DNA of 59,987 nt from Bacteroidales bacterium. Its GTDB lineage: Bacteria; Bacteroidota; Bacteroidia; Bacteroidales; NBLH01. A model generated the notes under the pieces. The model saw only the letters and a list, made by a program, of their open reading frames with translations, had not been told where the DNA came from and did not search any database. The stretch's first letter is position 1. Every line of letters starts with the position of its first letter. Positions 7,725-16,378 of this stretch are shown here, piece by piece. The position numbers were made by a program, and so were the translations under genes. Location of the stretch: positions 1 through 59,987 of the forward strand of contig JAFGWC010000155.1 in the NCBI GenBank assembly GCA_016937695.1, read 5' to 3'.

Positions 7725-8542
7725 ATTTCTTTATTCAATTCTGGAATTACTTTTAATTCTGAAGCTATTTTATACAGATTTTTAATTGCTGATTTTCCTT
7801 TTTCGCCTAAATCTATAGAATATTCGTTTACATAAAGCTTAATATGCTTATACATAACGTCTTCGTCCATTTCTTGAGCATGTTGTTTAATAAATTTAAG
7901 TCCTGCATTCGGATTTTCAAAAGCAAATTCGATGCTTTTTCTTAAAATTCGATTTACTTTTTGCTGAATTTCAACAGGTAATTTTCTATTTATAACTATT
8001 CCGCCTAAAGGAATCGGCATTTTTGTTTTTGTTTCCCAATATTCGCCTAAATCAACAATCTTTTTTAAGCCTTTTTGTTCGTATGTAAACCTATTTTCGT
8101 GAATTATTAAACCGGCATCTACTTCGTTAGAAAGAACTGCTTCTTCTATTTCAGAAAATAAATATTCATTCTTATTTAAGGCTTTTGGATAAGCAATGCT
8201 TAAAAGCAGATTTGCAGTTGTATATTTACCGGGAATAGCAATTTTTAAATCATTTACCTCATCAGGAAATATTTTATGTTTGCTTATCAACAACGGACCA
8301 TTATTATTTCCTAGCGCACTTCCAGAATCAAGTAGAATGTAATTATCTGATATATATGCATATGCATGATAACTTATTTTTGTAATGTCAATTTTATGTT
8401 CAAATGCCGATTTATTCAATTCTTCAACGTCTGCAATAAATAATTCGAACTCAAGTCCTTCTGTATCAATTCTTTGATGAATCATTGCATCAAAAATAAA
8501 TGTATCATTCGGACAACTTGAAAACCCTAATTTTAATCTCAT
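7709..8542 (-). CDS. mqnD: 1,4-dihydroxy-6-naphthoate synthase (futalosine menaquinone pathway)
   Basis: MqnD turns cyclic dehypoxanthine futalosine into 1,4-dihydroxy-6-naphthoate, a late dedicated step of the futalosine route to menaquinone. The protein is 277 residues with the diagnostic N-terminus GFSSCPNDTFIFDA and a periplasmic-binding-protein-like two-lobe fold, including a catalytic-type His in the segment GLIIHENRFTY. MqnA is related but lacks the CPNDTF signature. The gene lies 10 bases downstream of mqnB on the minus strand, so two steps of the same pathway are co-transcribed. Start ATG at 8542 agrees with the family. Confidence 0.93.
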   Translation of the reverse strand: MRLKLGFSSCPNDTFIFDAMIHQRIDTEGLEFELFIADVEELNKSAFEHKIDITKISYHAYAYISDNYILLDSGSALGNNNGPLLISKHKIFPDEVNDLKIAIPGKYTTANLLLSIAYPKALNKNEYLFSEIEEAVLSNEVDAGLIIHENRFTYEQKGLKKIVDLGEYWETKTKMPIPLGGIVINRKLPVEIQQKVNRILRKSIEFAFENPNAGLKFIKQHAQEMDEDVMYKHIKLYVNEYSIDLGEKGKSAIKNLYKIASELKVIPELNKEIFLKK

Positions 8543-8552
8543 TTTTTTATCA

Positions 8553-9236
8553 TTAAATATTGTTAAACCTTGATAATAAGGAATTTACACTTGCAGTTAA
8601 ATTAGAAATCGCAAGAGGAATATTCCAATTTTCTTTATTTCTTTCTTCAACATAATTAGAAACGGCTCTGATTTGAATAAACTTAACTTTTTCCATTAAA
8701 CAAACATAAAAAAAAGCTGCGCCTTCCATACTTTCTATATCCGAATTGAATTTTTTTTGAATATTATTAACTGAATTTGCATTTCCACTTACTTTATTAA
8801 CTGTAATTCCTTTTACTTTCAAAAAATCTTTAAATATCTCATCATCAATACTTTCATTTATTAATTTTCCATTAATAAATGGTTTTTTATTTTCTGATAT
8901 AAAACCTGTTTCAAATAAAGTTTCAAAATCATTTTTATTTTCTATTCCTAAATCAGCAAATTGCTCTTCTAAAATAAATACAACATCGCCAATATTTAAA
9001 TTTTTATTAAAACTGCCTGCAATTCCAATATTTATTACTAAATCGTAATTTTTATCTGCAAGCTTTTTTGTCAAATAATAAACAGTAAAAGCAATTCCAA
9101 TTCCACTAATTAAAATATCAATTTCAATGCTATCTTTTTTAAAGCTATAAAACTCATTATTAATAACTTCAAAGTTATAAATTTTCAGAATTTCTTTAAT
9201 TTCTAAATATGTAGCTGCAACAATTAGTGTTTTCAA
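8553..9236 (-). CDS. mqnB: Futalosine hydrolase
   Basis: MqnB removes hypoxanthine from futalosine. The sequence has the nucleoside phosphorylase/MTAN fold: [10 protein letters not shown] at the N-terminus, then [18 protein letters not shown], and the C-terminal signature [14 protein letters not shown], where E and D contact the nucleoside. It is next to mqnD, which supports futalosine as the substrate over MTA/SAH. The reading frame extends up to an ATG at 9272, but that lies only a few bases after a TAAATTTG promoter element at 9282-9289. I therefore favour the TTG at 9236, which gives the usual start (M)[12 protein letters not shown] and 227 residues. The start is uncertain; the identity is not. 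Confidence 0.85.
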   Translation of the reverse strand: MKTLIVAATYLEIKEILKIYNFEVINNEFYSFKKDSIEIDILISGIGIAFTVYYLTKKLADKNYDLVINIGIAGSFNKNLNIGDVVFILEEQFADLGIENKNDFETLFETGFISENKKPFINGKLINESIDDEIFKDFLKVKGITVNKVSGNANSVNNIQKKFNSDIESMEGAAFFYVCLMEKVKFIQIRAVSNYVEERNKENWNIPLAISNLTASVNSLLSRFNNI

Positions 9237-9281
9237 GATATTTAATAAATATAATAATCGAATAAAAATCAAATTTCATTG

Positions 9282-9289
9282 CAAATTTA
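9282..9289 (-). promoter_or_regulatory. Promoter -7 element for mqnB-mqnD
   Basis: On the minus strand the bases read TAAATTTG, the TAnnTTTG consensus. No clear -33 box was found. Its position argues for the downstream TTG start of mqnB. Confidence 0.4.
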
Positions 9290-9336
9290 TCAGAATAAAT
9301 AATAATATTTGTACTAATAAATATAAAATAAATAAA

Positions 9337-9972
9337 ATGGAAATTTTTAATAACGAATTAAATTCTGATGGTTACACCGGCTACGAAAGAATTGATAAAT
9401 ACAACGAAGACGTAACTAACAGATTAGCAGAAAATTACAAAGAAGTTTTAGCTTTAATAGGCGAAGATCCTGAAAGAGAAGGCTTAAAAAGCACACCGAT
9501 GCGAGTTGCAAAAGCAATGCAGTTTTTAACTCAAGGTTATCATACAAATCCCGAAGATATTATTAAAAGCGCTATTTTTAAAGAAGATTATTCGCAAATG
9601 GTTTTAGTTAAAGATATTGAAATATACTCAATGTGCGAACACCATATGATTCCTTTTTTTGGCAAAGCTCATGTAGCTTACATTCCTAACGGACACATTA
9701 CAGGTTTAAGTAAAATAGCCAGAGTTGTTGAAGCTTATGCACGTCGGCTTCAAATTCAGGAAAGAATGACAAACGAAATTAGAGATTGTATACAAAACAC
9801 ATTGAATCCGCTTGGAGTTGCCGTTGTTATTGAAGCTCAGCATATGTGTATGCAAATGCGAGGCGTTCAAAAACAAAATTCTGTTACAACAACTTCTGCT
9901 TTTACAGGTGCATTTTTAAAAACAGCAACCAGAGAAGAATTTGTACATCTGATTGGTTCTAAATTACATTAG
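9337..9972 (+). CDS. folE: GTP cyclohydrolase I, type I
   Basis: FolE converts GTP to 7,8-dihydroneopterin triphosphate, the first step of folate (or queuosine/biopterin) synthesis. The 211-residue protein has the core [19 protein letters not shown], the zinc ligands in [20 protein letters not shown] (Cys and His), the loop [22 protein letters not shown], and the second zinc cysteine in [17 protein letters not shown]. All catalytic positions are present. The first 20 residues are a variable acidic extension. It is divergent from mqnB and is followed 68 bases later by an aminotransferase gene that may be in the same transcript. Confidence 0.96.
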   Translation: MEIFNNELNSDGYTGYERIDKYNEDVTNRLAENYKEVLALIGEDPEREGLKSTPMRVAKAMQFLTQGYHTNPEDIIKSAIFKEDYSQMVLVKDIEIYSMCEHHMIPFFGKAHVAYIPNGHITGLSKIARVVEAYARRLQIQERMTNEIRDCIQNTLNPLGVAVVIEAQHMCMQMRGVQKQNSVTTTSAFTGAFLKTATREEFVHLIGSKLH

Positions 9973-10040
9973 TTTTTACATTTTTTTAATATTAAAAAAA
10001 TATAAAACAAATTAACCACGCAACATTTAACAACTAAAAT

Positions 10041-11150
10041 ATGATAGAAACAAAAAAATCGGGCGCTAAATATTCAGCAATTGTTGATATTAGCGAAAAA
10101 TTAAAAAAGCTAAAAGACGAAGGAAACGACATTCTTTTTTTAAACAGAGGAATAAATGCCGTAATAAATATCGATCTAAATGATGTAATTCCTTTAATTG
10201 ATTTTAACTCGCCTCAAATTCAAAATTATCCGCCAAATAGTGGAAAACCTGAGTTGAAAAATGCAATTAACAAATCATTTTTCCATAATACTGCTAATAT
10301 TGATAATATTTTTATTACAAGTGGCGGAATGAATGCTTTAGACCTGATTTTTAAAACTATCAAAATCGAAAAAATCTGTGTTCCTTCTTTTTATTGGGGC
10401 GCATATTTAAACGCATTAAAAATTAATAAAGTAAATTATGATTTTTACGAAAGCTTTTCTTATGTTGAAAAAAACATCAATAATTTTAAAAATTCGGCTG
10501 TTATTATTTGCGATCCAAACAATCCTTTAGGCAATAAAATTACTGATAATGAAATACTTACATTTATTGAAAAATTAAACAAAGAAGGAATTATTGTTAT
10601 TTGGGACAGTCCATATCGTAAATTATTTTACAGTTGGGAAGATGATGATTTTTTAAAACGATTAATAAAATTTGATAATGTAATAATATCTGAAAGTTTT
10701 AGTAAATCAGTTGGTTTAAGTGGTCAAAGACTTGGTTTTGTGCACACTACAAACAAAGAATTTAATCAAGAGCTTAATATTAATTTACTATATGCCGGAA
10801 ATGGAATAAATGCGTTTGCACAAACACTTGTAGAAAAGCTTTTAAATACTGATGAAGGCAAAAAAGCTGTTACTGATTTTCAGAATAAAACAATTAGCGA
10901 CATCAGCAAAAACATTAAATTTTTAATAGACAACAATTTGCTTGTTAATGAATTTTATCAAAACTCTAGTCCTATCGGGATTTTTGTAATTATAAACAAA
11001 AGCTACGATGAATTATTGAAATATGGAATTGGAAGTGTTCCTTTGGGTTATTTTTCCCAAATGCCTAAAGAAGAAGCCAACAAATATTCCAGAATATGTG
11101 TTTCTGTTCCAAGCGAAGATTTTATGAGATTTTTTAATAAAATGATTTAA
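10041..11150 (+). CDS. Class I/II (fold type I) aminotransferase, substrate unknown
   Basis: A 369-residue PLP enzyme. Recognisable are the substrate-side NYPPNSGKPELKNAI, the cofactor loop TSGGMNALD, the strand CDPNNPLGNKI with the conserved Asn, IWDSPYRKLFY with the Asp that holds the pyridine nitrogen, and SESFSKSVGLSGQRLGF with the Schiff-base Lys222. The C-terminal domain ends with RICVSVPS, where the Arg would bind the substrate carboxylate. It resembles histidinol-phosphate and aspartate-type aminotransferases, but no pathway neighbour fixes the substrate. It follows folE at 68 bases on the same strand. Confidence 0.8.
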   Translation: MIETKKSGAKYSAIVDISEKLKKLKDEGNDILFLNRGINAVINIDLNDVIPLIDFNSPQIQNYPPNSGKPELKNAINKSFFHNTANIDNIFITSGGMNALDLIFKTIKIEKICVPSFYWGAYLNALKINKVNYDFYESFSYVEKNINNFKNSAVIICDPNNPLGNKITDNEILTFIEKLNKEGIIVIWDSPYRKLFYSWEDDDFLKRLIKFDNVIISESFSKSVGLSGQRLGFVHTTNKEFNQELNINLLYAGNGINAFAQTLVEKLLNTDEGKKAVTDFQNKTISDISKNIKFLIDNNLLVNEFYQNSSPIGIFVIINKSYDELLKYGIGSVPLGYFSQMPKEEANKYSRICVSVPSEDFMRFFNKMI

Positions 11151-11239
11151 TTTATTATATTAGCTAACTTAAAGCTAAATTTATATATTCATAAGAATTT
11201 ACAAATATTTAATTAGAAAACCATGCTTGCAAATTTCAA

Positions 11240-11665
11240 ATGAAAATTGCATACGAATACTTAAAAGAACATAAATTACTTATAATTAAGTGGATTGGCT
11301 AATGGAATTTCAAAGAATATGAACAATCTATTGATTCCTTTAATAAAACAACATAAATAATTGACATTCAATATGTAATTCAAGATATTTCAGAATTAGA
11401 TTTTGATATTAATTATATTGATTTAAATAAACTTGTAAAAATTAGAAAAGAAAAGATAAAAAAAACTTTCATCGTTGTTTATATCACTAATAAACCTCAA
11501 GATGTTGTTTTTTCGCACTTATATTCTAAAAAATTAAAAAACACAAATTCATATATGTATTGCACTACAGCTAAAAAAGCACTTGAAATATTGTCTATAA
11601 AAATGCTGGATTCTGATTTGGAAAGTCGATTTACTTCTTTAAAAAACAATTTATTAGAACAATAA
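11240..11665 (+). pseudogene. Decayed gene for a small cytoplasmic protein (two in-frame TAA)
   Basis: One frame from ATG 11240 to TAA 11665 reads as a coherent 140-residue protein interrupted by TAA at 11300-11302 and again at 11354-11356. It starts MKIAYEYLKEHKLLIIKWIG, then WNFKEYEQSIDSF, then the long remainder with VIQDISELDFDINYIDLNKL and VVYITNKPQDVVFSHLYSKK. The pattern (an N-terminal strand pair, 'F-x-x-Y' helix, then alternating strands and helices) resembles the small STAS/SpoIIAA-like proteins common in this phylum; that assignment is tentative. The last 102 codons remain open but lack a suitable start. It lies in an otherwise empty 639-base interval. Confidence 0.7.
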
Positions 11666-11789
11666 TTTTTTTATATTATATTATTTAACTTAAATAGCTG
11701 GTAAATAAATCAAATTTAAGCAAAAACCTATTTATACTCTTTTTCTTAAAACATAAAATACTAATTTACAGAATTTTACTAAATATTGT

Positions 11790-12476
11790 ATGAATTATTC
11801 ACAAGAAAATAGCAAAATCGAAAACATAATTTGGGATTGGAATGGAACTTTATTAGATGATGTTTCACTTTGCGTTAAAATTGCAAATAGAATAGTTAAA
11901 AATCACATTAATCTTAAATTAGATATCGAAACTTATAAAAACGTATTTGGTTTTCCGGTTTCAGATTATTACAATAATATTGGAATAGACTTTAAAAAAG
12001 AGTCGTTTGAAGAACTAACAAAAAAATTCGTTGAAAATTACAACAAAAATGTTATGCAATGCAAACTTCATAAAAACGTAATTGATACACTAAATAGGTT
12101 TAAAGAAAAAAATATAAATCAACATATCTTAACAGCTGCACATAAAGAAAGTGTACTAAAATTATTAAATTATTATTCGATAAAAAAGTATTTTAATCAA
12201 ATTGAAGGATTAGACAATTATAAAGCTGAAAGCAAAATAGATATTGGTTTAAATTTAATTGAGGAAAACAAAATAAATAAAGAAACAGCAGTATTAATTG
12301 GAGATACAATTCACGACTACGAAGTCGCTAACAAGCTGAAAATCAATTGTATATTGATAGCAAATGGACATCAGTCTAAAAAAAGATTAATTGATAACAC
12401 AAAAAAAGGCACAATAGTTATTAATGAATTAAGTCAGTTAAGTGGCATTATTTTAAACAATATTTATTCAAATTAA
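11790..12476 (+). CDS. HAD-superfamily hydrolase, phosphoglycolate-phosphatase-like
   Basis: The protein is 228 residues. Motif I is IIWDWNGTLLDD with the nucleophile Asp16; the usual second Asp is Asn, as is typical for this DWNGT subgroup. Motif II is ILTAAHK with Thr, motif III Lys lies in NYKAESKIDIG, and motif IV is VLIGDTIHDYEVA with the two acidic residues that hold Mg2+. The helical cap sits between residues about 20 and 90. It probably removes phosphate from a small metabolite; the substrate cannot be assigned. It ends against a strong bidirectional terminator shared with korB. Confidence 0.85.
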   Translation: MNYSQENSKIENIIWDWNGTLLDDVSLCVKIANRIVKNHINLKLDIETYKNVFGFPVSDYYNNIGIDFKKESFEELTKKFVENYNKNVMQCKLHKNVIDTLNRFKEKNINQHILTAAHKESVLKLLNYYSIKKYFNQIEGLDNYKAESKIDIGLNLIEENKINKETAVLIGDTIHDYEVANKLKINCILIANGHQSKKRLIDNTKKGTIVINELSQLSGIILNNIYSN

Positions 12477-12484
12477 CAATATAA

Positions 12485-12522
12485 AAAAAACGCCTTTTAG
12501 AAAATTCCAAAAGGCGTTTTTT
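12485..12522. terminator. Bidirectional rho-independent terminator
   Basis: AAAAAACGCCTTTT (12485-12498) pairs with AAAAGGCGTTTTTT (12509-12522) around a 10-base loop. The A-tract and T-tract flanks let it work for both the HAD gene (plus) and korB (minus), which converge here. Confidence 0.9.
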
Positions 12523-12540
12523 ATATTCAGATACTTTTTT

Positions 12541-13557
12541 TTACTCAACCATCCAAGTACTTCCGCTATTTAATAAATCATCAACTGATTTAATTTTAGC
12601 AGTAGCTTGAACTTGTTTTATTTGATCTTCAACTCTTTCGTCGTAAGTATGTGCTTTTACTGCTCTAATAACACCCAAAGCAACAGGAAAATTAGGAAGA
12701 GCCATATTTATTAATGCTAAATGCAAAGTAGGATCTTCTTCATATTTATCATGAACAAGAATATCACTTTCTTTAACGCCATTTTCACCAATAGTTACAA
12801 CTTTAAGCTTAAATCCGTCTAAAACAAGACCTTTATTGTTTTCTTTACCAAAAATCATTGGTTTGCCATGTTCTAATATTAACTGATTATCGTCTTTTGT
12901 TTCTCTATCAGTAATTGCAGCAAAAACACCATTGTTAAAAATAACGCAATTTTGATAAAGTTCAACGACAGATGTTCCTCTGTGTCCATCTGCTTCTTTA
13001 AAAATATCAACATTCAATTTAACATTATTATCAACACCTCTAGCGAAAAATTTTCCTTTAGCACCAATTACAAGTTCACCAGAATTAAAAGGCACTTCAA
13101 CAGTTCCAAATGGCGAAGTTTTTGTTTTTTGACCAAATTTAGATGTTGGAGAGTATTGTCCTTTTGTTAATCCATAAATTTGGTTATTAAAAAGCAATAC
13201 ATTTAAATCAACATTTCTTCTGATTTCATGTATAAAATGATTTCCCCCAATTGCCAAAGCATCACCGTCGCCAGTAATTTGCCAAACACTAAGTTTCGGA
13301 TTAGCAGTTTTAGCTCCAGATGAAATAGCACCAGCTCTACCATGAATTCCATGAAATCCGTATGTATTCATGTAATATGGAAATCTTGAAGAACATCCGA
13401 TACCGGAAATAACGGCATAGTCTTCTTTATTATGGCCTAACTCTGCCATTGCTTTATGTACAGCACTTAATATTGCTGAGTCACCACAACCTGCGCACCA
13501 ACGAACTTCCTGATCGCTTTTAAAATCTTGCGGTGTATATTGTTTTGTTTCAACCAT
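12541..13557 (-). CDS. korB: 2-oxoacid:ferredoxin oxidoreductase, beta subunit (2-oxoglutarate type)
   Basis: The beta subunit binds thiamine pyrophosphate and an iron-sulfur cluster and, with KorA, oxidises 2-oxoglutarate to succinyl-CoA while reducing ferredoxin, or runs in reverse. The 338-residue protein has the cluster cysteines RWCAGCGD (Cys21, Cys24) and GIGCSSR (Cys55), with a fourth candidate in ELYQNCVIF, and the TPP motif GDGDALAIGG followed by LFNNQIYGLTKGQ. It lies 5 bases after korA on the same strand. The 2-oxoglutarate assignment follows from the fused KorA architecture; another 2-oxoacid is possible. Confidence 0.88.
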   Translation of the reverse strand: MVETKQYTPQDFKSDQEVRWCAGCGDSAILSAVHKAMAELGHNKEDYAVISGIGCSSRFPYYMNTYGFHGIHGRAGAISSGAKTANPKLSVWQITGDGDALAIGGNHFIHEIRRNVDLNVLLFNNQIYGLTKGQYSPTSKFGQKTKTSPFGTVEVPFNSGELVIGAKGKFFARGVDNNVKLNVDIFKEADGHRGTSVVELYQNCVIFNNGVFAAITDRETKDDNQLILEHGKPMIFGKENNKGLVLDGFKLKVVTIGENGVKESDILVHDKYEEDPTLHLALINMALPNFPVALGVIRAVKAHTYDERVEDQIKQVQATAKIKSVDDLLNSGSTWMVE

Positions 13558-13562
13558 AGCTC

Positions 13563-15401
13563 TTAACCCTCCATCATTTTAGTGATTTCTTCTTTTATTT
13601 CAATTACGGTAAATGGTAATCCTTGAACTTTATTATATTGAGAATATTCAAATTCTGGGAAACTCATTCTTAAATAGTTTACAAATTGACCTAAATTTAG
13701 TTCACACACAAGATGTTTTTTAAATTTAGCTAAAACTTCTTTTGTGTTCTTTGGAAGAGGTTTAATATAATTAAAATGCACAAGAGCTACTTTTTTACCC
13801 TCTTCGTTCAATTCTTGAACTGCTGTATATAAGTGGCCATAAGTACCACCCCAACCAATTACGCATATTTCAGCATCTTTATCACCATAAATTTCTTGTT
13901 CAGGAATATAATTTGCAACTTTCTTAATTTTATTATCCCTTATATCTGTCATTACTGCGTGATTTTCAGGAACATAAGACACATTACCAGTAACATCCAT
14001 TTTCTCTAAACCACCAATTCTGTGTTCTAATCCTTCTGTACCAGGAACTGCCCATTCTCTAACTAATTTTTCAGCATCTCTTCTATAAGGTTGATAATCT
14101 TTTGAATTAGCTTTTGCAATTATTGGTGTAATTGAGTCCATATCTTTCATTGCCGGAATTCTCCACGGTTCAGTACCATTTGCAATGAAACCATCTGTTA
14201 ATAAGATAACAGGTGTCATATGCTCTAAAGCTATTTTTGAAGACTGATAAGCATAATGAAAACAGTTTGATGGTGTACTTGCTGCAACTACTACCAAAGG
14301 ACTTTCACCATTTCTACCATATAAAGCTTGAAATAAATCTGATTGTTCTGTTTTTGTTGGTAATCCTGTTGATGGTCCACCTCTTTGTACATCAACGATT
14401 ACAAGAGGAAGCTCAGTAATAACAGCTAAACCAATTGCTTCACTTTTTAAAGCTAATCCTGGACCTGAAGTGGTTGTAATAGCTAACGAACCAGTAAAAC
14501 TAGCACCAATAGCTGTACAAATACCAGCAATTTCGTCTTCGGCCTGGAAAGACTTAACACCTAAATCTTTACGAGCAGCTAATTCTTGAAGAATATCTGT
14601 TGCAGGAGTTATAGGATACGAACCAATAAATAATTGCAATTTAGATTTTTCAGCAGCGGCTAGAAATCCCCATGCTGTTGCTACATTACCATTAATATTT
14701 CTATATCTTCCTTTTTCTATTTTTGCAGGATTAATTCTATACGAACGCAAAGCTTCAATAGTATTAGCAAAATTAAAGCCATCTCTCAACACTTTTTTGT
14801 TTGCGTCAACAGTTTTTGGATCTTTCCCGAATTTTTTCTCAAAAAAACCTTCTGTATAATCCAATGGTCTGTTAAAAATCCAATAAACCATACCTAATGC
14901 AAACATGTTTTTACTACGTAACATGCTTTTTTTATCTAAACCGCTATCTTTTAAACTTTCCTGAGTAAGAGAAGATATTGGTGCTTCAATAATTTGAAAA
15001 TCACCAAATTTTTGATCTTTTAATGGATCAGGTGGACAACCTGCTTTCTTAATATTCTTTTCAGTAAAAGTATCAATATCAAGTATAATTGTACCTCCTG
15101 ATTTAACCCATTTTAAATTAGCACTTAAAGCAGCTGGGTTCATTGCTATTAATACATCTGCGTAATCGCCAGGTGTATGAATTTCTTTATGCCCTATGTG
15201 GAGTTGAAATCCGGATACTCCACCAACAGTGCCTTGAGGGGCTCTTATTTCTGCAGGATAATCAGGGAAAGTGGCAATATCATTACCAAATAATGCAGAA
15301 GTATCAGAAAACTGAGTTCCTGTTAGCTGCATTCCATCACCTGAATCACCTGAGAACTTAATTACAACTTCATCAAGTTCTTTAACAACTTTTTCACTCA
15401 T
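13563..15401 (-). CDS. korA: 2-oxoacid:ferredoxin oxidoreductase, fused gamma-alpha subunit
   Basis: The 612-residue protein joins two subunits that are separate in many archaea. Residues about 1-200 are the gamma domain, starting KFSGDSGDGMQLTGTQF and containing IRAPQGTVGG. Residues about 235-610 are the alpha domain, with the TPP-activating loop GSYPITPATDILQEL, QAEDEIAGICTAIGAS and TTSGPGLALKSEAIG, then the domain II strand CVIGWGGTYGH. The enzyme works in the cytoplasm with ferredoxin and is typical of anaerobes. It is the first gene of the korAB pair; a TAAATTTG element lies 38 bases upstream of the start. Confidence 0.92.
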   Translation of the reverse strand: MSEKVVKELDEVVIKFSGDSGDGMQLTGTQFSDTSALFGNDIATFPDYPAEIRAPQGTVGGVSGFQLHIGHKEIHTPGDYADVLIAMNPAALSANLKWVKSGGTIILDIDTFTEKNIKKAGCPPDPLKDQKFGDFQIIEAPISSLTQESLKDSGLDKKSMLRSKNMFALGMVYWIFNRPLDYTEGFFEKKFGKDPKTVDANKKVLRDGFNFANTIEALRSYRINPAKIEKGRYRNINGNVATAWGFLAAAEKSKLQLFIGSYPITPATDILQELAARKDLGVKSFQAEDEIAGICTAIGASFTGSLAITTTSGPGLALKSEAIGLAVITELPLVIVDVQRGGPSTGLPTKTEQSDLFQALYGRNGESPLVVVAASTPSNCFHYAYQSSKIALEHMTPVILLTDGFIANGTEPWRIPAMKDMDSITPIIAKANSKDYQPYRRDAEKLVREWAVPGTEGLEHRIGGLEKMDVTGNVSYVPENHAVMTDIRDNKIKKVANYIPEQEIYGDKDAEICVIGWGGTYGHLYTAVQELNEEGKKVALVHFNYIKPLPKNTKEVLAKFKKHLVCELNLGQFVNYLRMSFPEFEYSQYNKVQGLPFTVIEIKEEITKMMEG

Positions 15402-15438
15402 GATATGTGTATATATTTTATTAATTTCATTTACTTGG

Positions 15439-15446
15439 CAAATTTA
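15439..15446 (-). promoter_or_regulatory. Promoter -7 element for korAB
   Basis: Reads TAAATTTG on the minus strand, 38 bases before the korA start. The -33 region is not convincing. Confidence 0.45.
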
Positions 15447-15584
15447 AATATTCTATTAATAAATATCTGCATATATCAATATTTTTTATAAAGAATATTA
15501 CTTTAATATGCTTTATCAGCATTAATATTAACTAACATTACTATTTAGAATCAATTTAAATAGGTTTATATGTCGTAATTTCAC

Positions 15585-15592
15585 TACATTTG
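15585..15592 (+). promoter_or_regulatory. Promoter -7 element for thiS
   Basis: TACATTTG fits TAnnTTTG; a weak TTTA lies 16 bases upstream. Transcription would start near 15598 and give a leader of roughly 70 bases with no visible TPP riboswitch. Confidence 0.4.
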
Positions 15593-15670
15593 TAAAATTA
15601 TTATTTATTTATTATTTATAAAAATGCTATGCATGAGCAACATTTATGTTTTATAACATCACAAGTAAAA

Positions 15671-15877
15671 ATGAAGATAAAACTCAACAATAGAGACGAA
15701 ATTATTGAAAAGAAAGATAAAATTAGTTTTGAAGAATTGATTAATTATAAAAATTACTCATTCCATATGCTTGTTACTAAACTTAACGATAAACTTGTTA
15801 AAAAAGAAAATAGAAAAACTACTTTTATTAAAGATGGAGATAATGTTATTGTAATGCATCTAATTAGTGGTGGTTAA
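15671..15877 (+). CDS. thiS: ThiS-like sulfur carrier protein
   Basis: A 68-residue ubiquitin-like protein ending in the diagnostic Gly-Gly (VIVMHLISGG), whose last glycine is adenylated and then thiocarboxylated to donate sulfur, classically for the thiazole of thiamine. The beta-grasp pattern is visible: MKIKLNNRD strand pair, the helix FEELINYKN, LVTKLNDKLV and the final DGDNVIVMHL. I start it at ATG 15671, where the family begins; an in-frame ATG at 15629 would add 14 residues. No thiF, thiG or thiH gene is nearby, so the partner must be elsewhere. A MoaD-like or other carrier role is less likely at this length. Confidence 0.75.
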   Translation: MKIKLNNRDEIIEKKDKISFEELINYKNYSFHMLVTKLNDKLVKKENRKTTFIKDGDNVIVMHLISGG

Positions 15878-16008
15878 GAAATTATACTTATGATATAAAT
15901 AATATATGTTAAATGTTGAAATTTCAAAAACAACGAAATATTATACGAAAGCTGAAATTATTTATAAGCAACTACATTTGACAAATATTAATTAAATTGA
16001 AAAGTTTT

Positions 16009-16042
16009 TTTGACATCTTTAATTTTATTTTTTTTAATTTTG
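16009..16042 (+). promoter_or_regulatory. Bacteroidota-type promoter for divIC
   Basis: TTTG (16009-16012), 22-base spacer, TAATTTTG (16035-16042), 18 bases before the start codon. Both boxes match the phylum consensus; the overlapping TTGACA is coincidental. Confidence 0.6.
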
Positions 16043-16060
16043 TTTTTTATAAAATAATTA

Positions 16061-16378
16061 ATGAAAGAAAACTCTATTAATAACGTAAAAGATGCTTTGC
16101 TTAGCAAGAAGTTTTTAATTACTCTTGTCATTTTTTTTGCTTGGATTGCACTTTTTGATTCTAGTAGTATATTAGATAGAATAAGATTGAAAAGAGAATT
16201 GAATAAACTTGTGTCAGAGAAAGAGTTTTACATAAAAAAGATTAAAGAAGATTCAATAAGTTTAATCGAATTGAAAACTAATAATGATAATTTAGAAAAA
16301 TTTGCAAGAGAAAAATACCTAATGAAAAAGAATAATGAAGATATTTTTATAATTAAAAAAGAGAAAAAAGACAATTAG
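16061..16378 (+). CDS. Septum formation initiator protein, FtsB/DivIC family
   Basis: A 105-residue bitopic membrane protein: short cytoplasmic N-terminus, one helix (residues about 17-33, FLITLVIFFAWIALF), then a coiled coil (DRIRLKRELNKLVSEKEFYIKKI) and the family end motif NLEKFAREKYLMKKNNEDIF. In FtsB/DivIC this region binds FtsL and FtsQ at the division site. It follows its own promoter and converges on the EamA genes: its stop TAG (16376-16378) overlaps the minus-strand stop (16375-16377). Confidence 0.88.
   Translation: MKENSINNVKDALLSKKFLITLVIFFAWIALFDSSSILDRIRLKRELNKLVSEKEFYIKKIKEDSISLIELKTNNDNLEKFAREKYLMKKNNEDIFIIKKEKKDN

Noticed and set aside
700-11665. Reassignment of TAA as a sense codon
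   Set aside because: Two genes carry internal TAA, but most intact genes here end in TAA at the expected family length, so ordinary nonsense mutations explain it.
15593-15670. TPP riboswitch in the thiS leader
   Set aside because: The conserved CUGAGA and thi-box elements are absent from this short AT-rich leader.
16009-16016. A sigma-70-type TTGACA box before divIC
   Set aside because: There is no matching TATAAT at 17 bases, while the Bacteroidota boxes TTTG and TAATTTTG are well placed.
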